Part shown: positions 1-5,760 of the stretch, in pieces
How positions within the stretch are numbered: position 1 is the stretch's first letter
Layout: each line of letters opens with the position of its first letter
Source of the DNA: Nitrososphaerota archaeon
Lineage (GTDB): Archaea; Thermoproteota; Nitrososphaeria; Nitrososphaerales; Gagatemarchaeaceae
Reading direction: 5' to 3'
NCBI GenBank assembly: GCA_016200025.1
Contig: JACQFO010000113.1
Coordinates: 1-5,760, forward strand
DNA: 5,760 nt
Position numbers and translations under genes: made by a program
The notes under the pieces: model-generated
The model's database searches: none
What the model was told of the DNA's origin: nothing
Seen by the model: the letters and a program-made list of their open reading frames with translations, nothing else

Positions 1-689
1 ACTCCTCGGGTCGTGAGGGTGAAGAGCGACTGGACCTTGGTGAATGCGTCCCCCCTCAGCTTCTCGGGGACCATCCTCACACCGGAGGTGTCGGCTTGGA
101 GGAAGCCCCGCGTCTTGACTGCGTCCGCGGCCGAGGAGAAGCCCTCGACGGAAAGAGCTCTGTTCTCTGCACCCATCGGGCAGGTGTAGGTCTGGTAGTA
201 GCTGTAGAGGGCCGGCGGGTAGAGAGCGGCCCTCCGGTTGAGCTTGTCGAAGAGGAAGTATTCGTAGGGGATGACGAGGTGCCTGCCGAAGTCTCCGTAG
301 TCGGAGGAGAGCTCGAGGAGGGCCTCCACCAGCACCCTCTTCTTGTACTCGAGCTCGACGGTCCTGAAAAGGCCCGGGTTGGTGATGGGCTCGTAGACGT
401 TCAGGAACCTTCCCACCACGAACTCGCCGAGGTAGGAGGCCTGGGCGTCCTGGGCCAGCAGCTGCTCGTCGACGATGAGCGCGGAGAGCGGGACGGGCGA
501 GTCAAGGTACTTGTACCTGACGCCCTCCCTGAACCTCCTGCAGACGACGATGATGTCGTAGTCGGAGTCCGGGCGCGCGTACCCCGCGACCTTCGAGCCG
601 TAGGCGCACAGGGCTGAGACCGACGCCTCGCCCACGAGGGAAGAAGCGACGCCGGAGAGTGTGCTCCGCTCGCTCTCGCTGAGCCTCAA
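1..689 (-). CDS. Nucleotidyltransferase-fold protein, C-terminus cut by the window edge
   Basis: At least 229 codons are visible; the 3' end lies outside the window. Seen: near the N-terminus the pattern AYGS (Gly31, Ser32), eleven residues, then DSDYDIIVV (Asp43, Asp45). This matches the hG[GS]...DhD signature of the polymerase-beta-like nucleotidyltransferase superfamily (NTP_transf_2 type), where the two Asp bind metal for nucleotidyl transfer. Asp74 at the end of a hydrophobic strand (SALIVDE) is a candidate third carboxylate. The rest is unrecognised and rich in Tyr and Leu. I chose TTG at 687-689: it shares the tetranucleotide TTGA with the stop of the preceding gene, no ATG or GTG suits the frame, and the signature then starts near residue 30. 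No clear Shine-Dalgarno motif precedes it, so translational coupling is likely. Substrate unknown; it could be a toxin-antitoxin-type MNT protein, an RNA or small-molecule NTase, or the first domain of a longer protein. Confidence 0.82.
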   Translation of the reverse strand, partial: MRLSESERSTLSGVASSLVGEASVSALCAYGSKVAGYARPDSDYDIIVVCRRFREGVRYKYLDSPVPLSALIVDEQLLAQDAQASYLGEFVVGRFLNVYEPITNPGLFRTVELEYKKRVLVEALLELSSDYGDFGRHLVIPYEYFLFDKLNRRAALYPPALYSYYQTYTCPMGAENRALSVEGFSSAADAVKTRGFLQADTSGVRMVPEKLRGDAFTKVQSLFTLTTRG

Positions 690-1372
690 GGCTTCATCTT
701 CTCTTCGATGGCCGAGACCCTGGAGAGGACGCCCGGGTCGAACTTCGCTGAAGCCACTACTTCCATTCCCAGACGTACGACGTTCTCCTCGGGGCCGACC
801 CAGCGCATAGGGAGGTTCTTCGAGATCCAGGAGGCCCCTGCCTTCTTGTTCAGGCTGGGGTCGACGAGGCCGTCCTTGAACTTCCTGGTGACGAGGCCGA
901 CGAGCGCCTTCTCTGAGAAGACCAGCTTTGGGGGGACGGTGCGCTCGGAGTCCGCGAAGGAGGCCTCGTAGAGGGTCGTGGCCCGCTGGTCGCTGACGAC
1001 TTCGGTCCTGCTCAGCCTCCTCACGAGGTCGACGTAGTGGGTGAACTCGTGGGCCGCCACTGCGTCGATGGTGCCCTTGGTCCCGAAGGCCACGAGGGCC
1101 GCTGTGAACTGCACGAGGATCGTAAGGCTTCCTGTCGCCGTGGTGGGTATCACCCGGGCGAACATCACGCCCATCTGTCCGTACTCGCCGCCGCCCTTGG
1201 AGACGGGCAGCGTCGGCTCGATGTAATACGGGGGATACCTGAGCCCGCTGGCCTTCTCGACCCTGTGGACTGCCGCCTGGACGAGCTTCATCCTGAGCCT
1301 CACCTTCCTTGCTAGGGCCTGGGGGACCTTCTCCTGGGCGACGGCCTGGTCGAGGAGGATCAGTGGGTCCAA
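686..1372 (-). CDS. HExxH putative zinc metallopeptidase-like protein of unknown function
   Basis: A 228-aa protein that I cannot place in a named family. Seen: residues 103-117 contain DAVAAHEFTHYVDL, a zincin-type HExxH helix with His108, Glu109 and His112, preceded by a hydrophobic stretch (about 82-97). Glu136 in LYEAS, 24 residues after His112, is a candidate third zinc ligand as in gluzincins; this is inference. No signal peptide or convincing membrane segment is visible, so it is probably cytoplasmic. The N-terminus (to about residue 45) is helical and basic. The start is TTG at 1370-1372, the only start codon after an in-frame TAA; the next option, Met28, would delete the first helix. 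A GAGGT at 1386-1390 could be a ribosome site but sits 13 nt away. It lies 41 nt after the Lrp-like gene, and its TGA overlaps the next start. Peptidase activity is not proven; a structural or inactive zinc protein is possible. Confidence 0.8.
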   Translation of the reverse strand: MDPLILLDQAVAQEKVPQALARKVRLRMKLVQAAVHRVEKASGLRYPPYYIEPTLPVSKGGGEYGQMGVMFARVIPTTATGSLTILVQFTAALVAFGTKGTIDAVAAHEFTHYVDLVRRLSRTEVVSDQRATTLYEASFADSERTVPPKLVFSEKALVGLVTRKFKDGLVDPSLNKKAGASWISKNLPMRWVGPEENVVRLGMEVVASAKFDPGVLSRVSAIEEKMKP

Positions 1373-1396
1373 TCGATTCGCGACGACCTCGGGGGC

Positions 1397-1409
1397 TTAA
1401 GAGTCTTAA
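1397..1409. promoter_or_regulatory. Perfect 13-nt palindrome, candidate operator
   Basis: TTAAGAGTCTTAA is two perfect 6-nt arms around one central base, in the 41-nt gap between the Lrp-like gene and the HExxH gene. It starts 25 nt upstream of the TTG start, where a TATA box would be expected, and it is A/T-rich within GC-rich DNA. Some archaeal Lrp-family proteins bind 13-bp palindromes, so it could be an operator or an operator overlapping a promoter. A chance palindrome is possible. Confidence 0.4.
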
Positions 1410-1413
1410 TTCT

Positions 1414-1872
1414 TCATTCCCTGATTCGGAAGCTCACGGGCGGCATCTTGCGCGAGACCTCCATGAAGACCTCGGCGTGCATCACCCCGGGGATCTTGCC
1501 GATGACGTCGTAGACCGCCCGGTGCAGTTCGTCGAGCGACTGGCCCCGGAGGTTCGCGACGATGTCGAAGCGCCCGGTCACTTCCCGTATGAGCCTGACC
1601 CCCTCGACCTTCTCGATCTCCTTCATGACCGTCTCCCTCTGCTTCGGGTCGATGTTGAGGCCTGCGAGGGCCCCGGCCCGCATCCCGAGGATGTCCTCGT
1701 TGACTATGACTGTGAACTTTTCGATGATCCCCCTCTTCTCTAGGCGCTTTATCCTGCTGTACATGACAGAAAGGTTGACCCCGAGCTGTTTGGACAGCTT
1801 GGGGACCGAGACGGACGCGTCCGCATAGAGCGCTGAGAGTATCTTCATGTCGAGGTCGTCGAGCCTGGCCAT
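1414..1872 (-). CDS. Lrp/AsnC-family transcriptional regulator
   Basis: A 152-aa protein of normal length for the family. Seen: an N-terminal winged helix-turn-helix (about residues 4-64) opening with LDDLDMKILSAL, the typical AsnC start, and a recognition helix around residues 32-46 followed by RLEKRGII. A RAM-type ligand-binding and oligomerising domain occupies about residues 66-142, with the usual VTGRFDI turn (Gly100, Asp103). Known of the family: dimers to octamers, effectors usually amino acids, targets often including their own promoter. The cognate effector cannot be read from sequence. It starts at ATG without a Shine-Dalgarno motif, and a weak TATA-like element lies about 33 nt upstream. 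Repeated TTTCAG motifs upstream and a 13-nt palindrome downstream are candidate binding sites. It is flanked by S6e and the HExxH gene, which gives no clear regulon. Confidence 0.95.
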   Translation of the reverse strand: MARLDDLDMKILSALYADASVSVPKLSKQLGVNLSVMYSRIKRLEKRGIIEKFTVIVNEDILGMRAGALAGLNIDPKQRETVMKEIEKVEGVRLIREVTGRFDIVANLRGQSLDELHRAVYDVIGKIPGVMHAEVFMEVSRKMPPVSFRIRE

Positions 1873-1876
1873 GGGG

Positions 1877-1939
1877 TTTCAGTTGGAAAAGGCCGAGGGC
1901 CGTATTTCTACTTTTTCAGATTGTTTGGAAGGATTTCAG
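1877..1939. repeat. Three direct TTTCAG copies upstream of the Lrp-family gene
   Basis: TTTCAG occurs at 1877-1882, 1914-1919 and 1934-1939 on the plus strand (CTGAAA on the coding strand), with starts 37 and 20 bases apart. The copies bracket the weak TATA-like element. TTTCA is a half-site in the 13-bp site reported for the Pyrococcus Lrp-family protein FL11, and autoregulation is common in this family. The motif is short, so evidence for function is modest. Confidence 0.3.
1902..1909 (-). promoter_or_regulatory. Weak TATA-like element upstream of the Lrp-family gene
   Basis: The minus strand reads AGAAATAC, centred about 33 nt before the ATG, after an A-rich stretch (GAAAAAGT) that could act as BRE. 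Spacing predicts a start only a few bases before the ATG, in line with the missing Shine-Dalgarno motif. The match to the TATA consensus is poor, and the spacing is the main argument. Confidence 0.35.
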
Positions 1940-1964
1940 GAACCTGTTGAAGCTGGCGAGGGAA

Positions 1965-2324
1965 TTAGCTGCTTTTGGCCGCTTCTTCCATCTTCTTCGC
2001 GTTTACCTGGTAAATCTCCTCGGTGACGGTGTTGCCGCGGACCAGGCGTCGCTTCTTGGAGCCTGACTCCTTCGACTTGTACCCGATCCCAGCACTCATG
2101 AGGACGTAGTTCTTGCCACCGCCCGAGACGTCTCCCCTCATGGGGAACCCGGCCTTGTCGCTGCCTCCAGTGATCTTGAACTTGCCTGTAAGGCCCAGGA
2201 GAGTGGCGTCGACGACCTCCCCGATCTTTCTCCCTAGGAGCGGCTGGGCGGTCGAGTCCTTGAGTTCCTGAACCTCAGACATGCCCGTCTTCGAGTCGGA
2301 GAGGACCAACTTGAACTGAGCCAT
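1965..2324 (-). CDS. rps6e: Small-subunit ribosomal protein eS6 (S6e)
   Basis: A 119-aa component of the archaeal 30S subunit, belonging to a family shared by archaea and eukaryotes and absent from bacteria. Seen: the strongly conserved core GGSDKAGFPMR (residues 53-63), LLGLTGKFKITGG just before it, the basic stretch SKKRRLVRGNTVTEEIYQ (89-106), and the family N-terminal pattern FKLVLSDSKTG. The length fits the short archaeal form; the long phosphorylatable C-terminal tail of eukaryotic S6 is absent. It begins 35 nt after the aIF5B stop in the same direction. The sequence before the ATG has no Shine-Dalgarno motif but has a TATA box centred 29 nt upstream, so a nearly leaderless transcript is likely, perhaps alongside readthrough from aIF5B. 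The order aIF5B then S6e is consistent with a translation gene cluster. Confidence 0.98.
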   Translation of the reverse strand: MAQFKLVLSDSKTGMSEVQELKDSTAQPLLGRKIGEVVDATLLGLTGKFKITGGSDKAGFPMRGDVSGGGKNYVLMSAGIGYKSKESGSKKRRLVRGNTVTEEIYQVNAKKMEEAAKSS

Positions 2325-2349
2325 TCAGAGGCACACAATTTTGGCGCGG

Positions 2350-2356
2350 TTATAAA
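2350..2356 (-). promoter_or_regulatory. TATA box for rps6e, leaderless-type spacing
   Basis: On the minus strand TTTATAA starts four bases after the last base of the aIF5B stop codon. Its centre is 29 nt upstream of the S6e ATG. Archaeal transcription usually starts about 25 nt after the TATA centre, so the mRNA should begin within a few bases of the ATG. The absence of a Shine-Dalgarno motif before S6e agrees with this. No strong BRE is obvious. Confidence 0.65.
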
Positions 2357-2359
2357 GTA

Positions 2360-5300
2360 TCAGAAGCCGAACATCGGGTCGGCCGCGGACTTTATCCTCA
2401 TAATCTCCTCAAGGACCTGGTGCTCGTCCTCGGTGAGCGAACCCAGGAGCTTGGTCCTCAGGAGCCTCACCTCGTGGCTTCGCGGGAGGGTGTAGATGGT
2501 GTCGTTCTCCTTCACCTGCCTCCCCAGGGTGGGGCCGTCCACCGAGATCGCGACCTTCTCGCCCTTTTTGGCCTCCAGGATGCTCTTCCCGCTGTCCTGT
2601 ATCTGCTTGACCGTGCCCAGGTCCTGGCCTTCGGGCGACATCAGCTTGACCTTGGGCTTCAGGCGCCCGACGAGGATCTCCACACCGAAGACGGCGGGGT
2701 CGTTCCTCCGGAAGAAGGCCCCTGGCAGGGCCTTGAGCTTGCAGGGGCGCGTCAGGTTGGAGAGGGCGACGCGCTCGTCCGCCTCCTTCTTGGACGCGGA
2801 CCAGTTGACGTAGTTGTCGATCACTTCGTAGATTATCCCAGAGACGAAGATGGGCACGGTGCCGACGAAGTCCTTCGCCTCGGGCAGGACCTTGGAGTCG
2901 AAGCCCAGTATGGCGCCGAGGTAGGGGTCGTGGTCGCCCACCACCTGGGCGTCGACGATGTCGTTCCTGGAGATTTCGCCGATGTCCGCCTGGCGCACTG
3001 GGACTCCGCGCTCTTCGAGCATGCGCAGGACCGCCTCGAGGCCCCCGACGCTCCCGGCCTTCACTATCACGCCCATGTTGTCCGTCTTCACGACTACGTT
3101 CAGGAGTTCCTTCTCCAGCTCCCCCTTCAGCGACTGGAACTGCGCGTCGTTCTTGAACGACGCCACGGACGTGCCCGCTACGACCCCGGCGAGGTCGGCG
3201 GAGACGAGCTTGACGCCCGCAGCTGCATAGACGGAGTCGACGGTGGTGAACTTGTCGCGGGGGTCGCGCATCTCGTCGAGGGGCTTGGGCATGAAGAGGG
3301 CCTTGACCTTGGACTTGAAGGCTCCGTCTCTCCTCACGAGCGCGATCGAGTCCCCGACCTTGAACCTGCCCTCGGTGAGGATGACGTTCGCCGTCTCGCC
3401 TATCCCTACCTCCTCCTGCATCTCGAGGATGATGCCGCGCCCGCCCTTGGACTCTGACATCTGGAGCTTCCCCTTCAGGAACTGCTGCGAAAGGCCGATG
3501 AGAACTGCGAGGAGCTCGGGGATCCCGAGTTTGTTCCTTGCCGAGATGGGTACGATGGTGGCCTGTTGCTTGAAGTCCTTGACCCTGTAGTAGGCGTCGG
3601 ACTGGAAGCCCAGCCTGGAGAGGCCGCCCACCACGTTGTAGAGCCTCTCCTCGAGCTCGTCGTTCCACTCGGGGGGCTGTTCCTTCAGCACCTGGAGAAG
3701 CTGGCCCTTGTTCCCCTTCCTCCACCCAACTATCATGTCGACCGTGTTGAGGGCCACGAGGAAGGGCACCTTCCTCTGCTTGAGGATGTCGATGCTCTCG
3801 AGGGTCTGGTTCTCGAGGCCCTTGAGGACGTCAACGACCACTATCGCTATGTCCGCAGCGGAGCCTCCGCGGAGCCTGAGGTTGGAGAAGACCGCGTGGC
3901 CCGGGGTGTCTATCATTAGGAGGCCGGGAATCTCGAGCTCCCCGCCGGCCCTGTTCAGGAGGGGGCCGCAGATCTGTTCAAGGGTCGCCAGGGGGAAGAA
4001 GCTCGCCCCGATCTCCTGGGTGATCCCGCCGACTTCGTGGGCTTGGACGGCAGTGCCCCTCAGGGCATCAAGGAGAGTGGTGTTATGGACAATGAGGCCG
4101 TTCGCAAGGAAGTTGTGGAGGTCGTCGATGGAAAAGTCGTAGACCGTGAAGTCGCCCTGCGAGACCTCCAGGCCTGAGACCTGAACCATGGCGTAATTGG
4201 TGACGATCTGTTCAAGGAGTTTGTTATCATAGCCGGGAACCGCAGTTGAGAGCCTCTTCAATACCCCCCTGCTGAGCCTAGCATAGGGTTCGAAGCTGGT
4301 CAGCTGGAAATGCCTGTCCCAGACGACGCTGTTGGATTTCCTGACCGTTCTGAGGAACTCCCCCGGGATTGGAGTCAGGTCGAAGATGCGGTTCGTTTCT
4401 GAAGCGGACAACCTGCCCGTGGCCTTCGTCATTTTTTCCCTGCTGCGAAAGCCGACGTGTTCCACGAATGCAGAGACACTCTCCTTGCCGCTGATGAAAA
4501 TCTCTCGGGAGTGGCTTCTTCCGAAATAGGCAAGACAGCCGAAACGCTGTAGGAGGATTGGGAGCTGCTTCATCAGTAGCTTGCTCTCGCACCCGACGCC
4601 GATGTTCTTTCCCTCCTGAACGAACCCTTCTGCGTCGAAGAACCCGCGAAGGAAGGAAGCCACCATCTTGTCGGGCATCATGGTGATGACTTCCGGTACG
4701 TGTAGTGAACGAGTCTTGTCCGAAATTGGGTAGTCGAAGACCTCGTTCAAGAAGCGCGCTAGTGACATTCCCCCTTTGTGAGAGACGATGTAGCTGGTCC
4801 GCCGCCATGCCTTCGCAGTCTGCACCCCAAAGGACCTGAAGACGGACTCGCTGAAGGCGTTGATGATGTCATCCGAAGTGTTCGAGAGGTAGGCGCTCTC
4901 TGCGACGCCGTCGCCGTAAAGGAGGCCCACAAGATATGCGAGCGCCTCGAACCCAGCCTCGGTTTTCGGGATGCGTATCCATGGCGAGGTGTGTCCAGCT
5001 CTCATCTTCGGTGAAGCACGTTTCAGACCGTCGATCGAGTCGTAGGCGGCCGAAAGAGGAATTCCCAGTGCCGCGGCCAGCTTCATGAAGACCCGAGCCC
5101 GATAGTAACCGGCCTTGACATGATTTCTGAACTGGCCGTCGCCGAGGTCATTGCCGAGGGCGGACTTCCTGCCGGAGGAAAACTTCGCGACTTTCTGGTT
5201 GAAAGACGAAGAAACTCTGACTAAGAAGTCGTCTGATATCCTTCGAAGGATTTCGCTCTTGACCCGTTCAAGATTGGGCTGCTGCACCTCGGTCTTTGCG

Positions 5301-5716
5301 GGCAGAGCCAGATGGTCACCGAGCCTGAGCTTACCCGCTTCGACATATTCCAAGTTGCCTGTTCCGTTCATCGCAAGAAACTTGTGCTCGGGAGTACACT
5401 TGACAGAGTACCCAGCCCTTGTATGGACAGTTACAAGGGTGTCAGAGTGTAACTTCCACACGTGGGAGACGTTTCTCTCCACGACTTTTCCTTCGGGAGT
5501 CACTGAAAGCAGGCCGACGCCGCGAGCAGGATAGGCGACTCCGTCTGGGACCTCGACTGGCTCCCCGCTCCTCAGCTCTTCGAAGAGCTTCTCGGCCTCC
5601 ATCATCCTGCCGTCTGCAACTTGTATGATGGAGTCTCCACTAATGCACTTGCCCGAGTCGACGTGCCCCAGCACTACGACCACGGGCTGTCGGAGCCGCG
5701 TCTTTGTTTCCGGCAT
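2360..5716 (-). CDS. infB: Translation initiation factor aIF5B, intein-containing precursor
   Basis: The 1118-aa precursor of the GTPase that promotes ribosomal subunit joining and initiator tRNA positioning. Host parts: residues 1-23 and 546-1118, giving 596 aa after splicing, normal for archaeal aIF5B. Seen: the P-loop GHVDSGK (17-23) continuing as TTLLDALRGT after the intein; switch I GGITQEIGASFFP (563-575); DTPGH (603-607); NTVD (657-660) where NKxD is expected; SARNKLG (725-731). Approximate domains: II, 757-855; III, 865-965, with KTDNMGVIVKAGSVGGLEA; IV, 975-1118, ending in a helix and DPMFGF. In this family the C-terminal domain contacts aIF1A and the initiator tRNA. The ATG at 5714-5716 follows an in-frame TGA at 5723-5725, so no upstream extension is possible. 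A GGGGGAG lies 11 nt before it. Activity needs intein removal, because the P-loop is split. Confidence 0.98.
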   Translation of the reverse strand: MPETKTRLRQPVVVVLGHVDSGKCISGDSIIQVADGRMMEAEKLFEELRSGEPVEVPDGVAYPARGVGLLSVTPEGKVVERNVSHVWKLHSDTLVTVHTRAGYSVKCTPEHKFLAMNGTGNLEYVEAGKLRLGDHLALPAKTEVQQPNLERVKSEILRRISDDFLVRVSSSFNQKVAKFSSGRKSALGNDLGDGQFRNHVKAGYYRARVFMKLAAALGIPLSAAYDSIDGLKRASPKMRAGHTSPWIRIPKTEAGFEALAYLVGLLYGDGVAESAYLSNTSDDIINAFSESVFRSFGVQTAKAWRRTSYIVSHKGGMSLARFLNEVFDYPISDKTRSLHVPEVITMMPDKMVASFLRGFFDAEGFVQEGKNIGVGCESKLLMKQLPILLQRFGCLAYFGRSHSREIFISGKESVSAFVEHVGFRSREKMTKATGRLSASETNRIFDLTPIPGEFLRTVRKSNSVVWDRHFQLTSFEPYARLSRGVLKRLSTAVPGYDNKLLEQIVTNYAMVQVSGLEVSQGDFTVYDFSIDDLHNFLANGLIVHNTTLLDALRGTAVQAHEVGGITQEIGASFFPLATLEQICGPLLNRAGGELEIPGLLMIDTPGHAVFSNLRLRGGSAADIAIVVVDVLKGLENQTLESIDILKQRKVPFLVALNTVDMIVGWRKGNKGQLLQVLKEQPPEWNDELEERLYNVVGGLSRLGFQSDAYYRVKDFKQQATIVPISARNKLGIPELLAVLIGLSQQFLKGKLQMSESKGGRGIILEMQEEVGIGETANVILTEGRFKVGDSIALVRRDGAFKSKVKALFMPKPLDEMRDPRDKFTTVDSVYAAAGVKLVSADLAGVVAGTSVASFKNDAQFQSLKGELEKELLNVVVKTDNMGVIVKAGSVGGLEAVLRMLEERGVPVRQADIGEISRNDIVDAQVVGDHDPYLGAILGFDSKVLPEAKDFVGTVPIFVSGIIYEVIDNYVNWSASKKEADERVALSNLTRPCKLKALPGAFFRRNDPAVFGVEILVGRLKPKVKLMSPEGQDLGTVKQIQDSGKSILEAKKGEKVAISVDGPTLGRQVKENDTIYTLPRSHEVRLLRTKLLGSLTEDEHQVLEEIMRIKSAADPMFGF
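4082..5647 (-). mobile_element. LAGLIDADG homing intein in the aIF5B P-loop
   Basis: A 522-residue intein, precursor Cys24 to Asn545. Splicing motifs seen: block A begins CISGDSIIQV with nucleophile Cys24; block B is HTRAGYSVKCTPEH with Thr108 and His111 as TxxH; block F/G is VYDFSIDDLHNFLANG then LIVHN, with His544-Asn545 and Thr546 as first C-extein residue. Endonuclease motifs: LVGLLYGDG (262-270, Asp269) and LRGFFDAEG (356-364, Glu363), both with the expected acidic residue at position eight. Between them, DKTRSLHVPEVI (333-344) resembles block D with Lys334. No frameshift or stop is seen, so splicing and nuclease may both be functional. The site, after GHVDSGK and before TT, is a known insertion point for archaeal IF2/aIF5B inteins. 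Residues about 145-255 form an extra segment with a possible helix-turn-helix. GC in sampled lines is about 50-58% against 65-75% in the host gene. Confidence 0.97.
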
Positions 5717-5727
5717 GATTCGTCAAA

Positions 5728-5734
5728 CTCCCCC
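5728..5734 (-). promoter_or_regulatory. Candidate ribosome-binding site for aIF5B
   Basis: The minus strand reads GGGGGAG, 11 nt upstream of the aIF5B ATG. The match to the archaeal anti-Shine-Dalgarno is partial and the spacing is slightly long. Only 44 bases upstream of aIF5B are in the window, and they hold no clear TATA box. Confidence 0.35.
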
Positions 5735-5760
5735 TTATTGCGCCCTCACCCGGTCGACCT

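Noticed and set aside
96..617. Plus-strand 173-codon open frame opposite the nucleotidyltransferase gene
   Set aside because: The minus strand is open through the whole region and carries the GS...DxD signature, so the plus-strand frame is a shadow rich in Val, Glu and Asp.
1309..1743. Plus-strand 144-codon frame spanning the peptidase start and the Lrp gene
   Set aside because: It is antisense to a clear Lrp-family gene and crosses its 3' gap; the composition is again shadow-like.
1873..1964. Transcription terminator after S6e
   Set aside because: No T-run longer than four bases is present on the coding strand and there is no clear hairpin, so I do not call one.
2420..3457. Plus-strand 345-codon open frame opposite aIF5B
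   Set aside because: It lies antisense to well-conserved aIF5B domains. Its Leu/Val/Glu/Asp/His-rich composition is what GC-rich codons give when read backwards, and it has no recognisable motif.
2409..3725. Minus-strand 438-codon open frame in another phase of aIF5B
   Set aside because: It is an Arg, Gly and Pro-rich frame-shadow of the real gene, created by high GC at third positions.
4278..4808. 176-codon alternative frame inside the intein, considered as a nested gene
   Set aside because: It overlaps the intact endonuclease frame, which carries both catalytic motifs, and has no family resemblance or ribosome site.
4082..5647. Possibility that the insert is a decayed or split intein
   Set aside because: The frame is continuous from Cys24 to Asn545, and blocks A, B, F and G and both LAGLIDADG motifs keep their key residues.

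Overview
All five genes lie on the minus strand, so the biological order runs from the right edge to the left. They are archaeal. The largest is translation initiation factor aIF5B, interrupted by an intein. It is followed by ribosomal protein S6e, which bacteria lack, then an Lrp/AsnC-type regulator. Two poorly characterised genes close the window: an HExxH putative metalloprotein and a nucleotidyltransferase-fold protein cut by the left edge. The DNA is GC-rich, two of the five starts are TTG, and a short TATA-to-ATG distance before S6e suggests leaderless transcription. A TACK archaeon near Nitrososphaeria/Thaumarchaeota or Bathyarchaeia is my best guess, from the S6e and aIF5B sequences, but it is not proven.

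Layout: 5717-5760 holds the aIF5B leader. The aIF5B precursor (2360-5716, 1118 aa) contains a 522-aa intein (4082-5647) placed exactly in the P-loop, after the Lys of GHVDSGK and before Thr-Thr. Removing it leaves a 596-aa factor of normal length. The intein carries both splicing blocks and both LAGLIDADG motifs, so it looks complete, and its sampled base composition is lower in GC than the host gene. A TATA box lies right after the aIF5B stop, 29 nt before the S6e ATG (1965-2324). A 92-nt gap with three TTTCAG copies precedes the Lrp-like gene (1414-1872). A 41-nt gap with a perfect 13-nt palindrome separates that gene from the HExxH gene (686-1372). The HExxH stop overlaps the nucleotidyltransferase TTG start as TTGA.

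How they fit together: aIF5B and S6e are both translation components and plausibly belong to one translation cluster, although S6e also appears to have its own promoter. The Lrp-like, HExxH and nucleotidyltransferase genes may form a second unit. Its last two genes look translationally coupled, and the palindrome suggests a possible local binding site for the Lrp-like protein. No gene-free stretch exceeds 300 bases. I saw no tRNA, rRNA, CRISPR array or insertion sequence.
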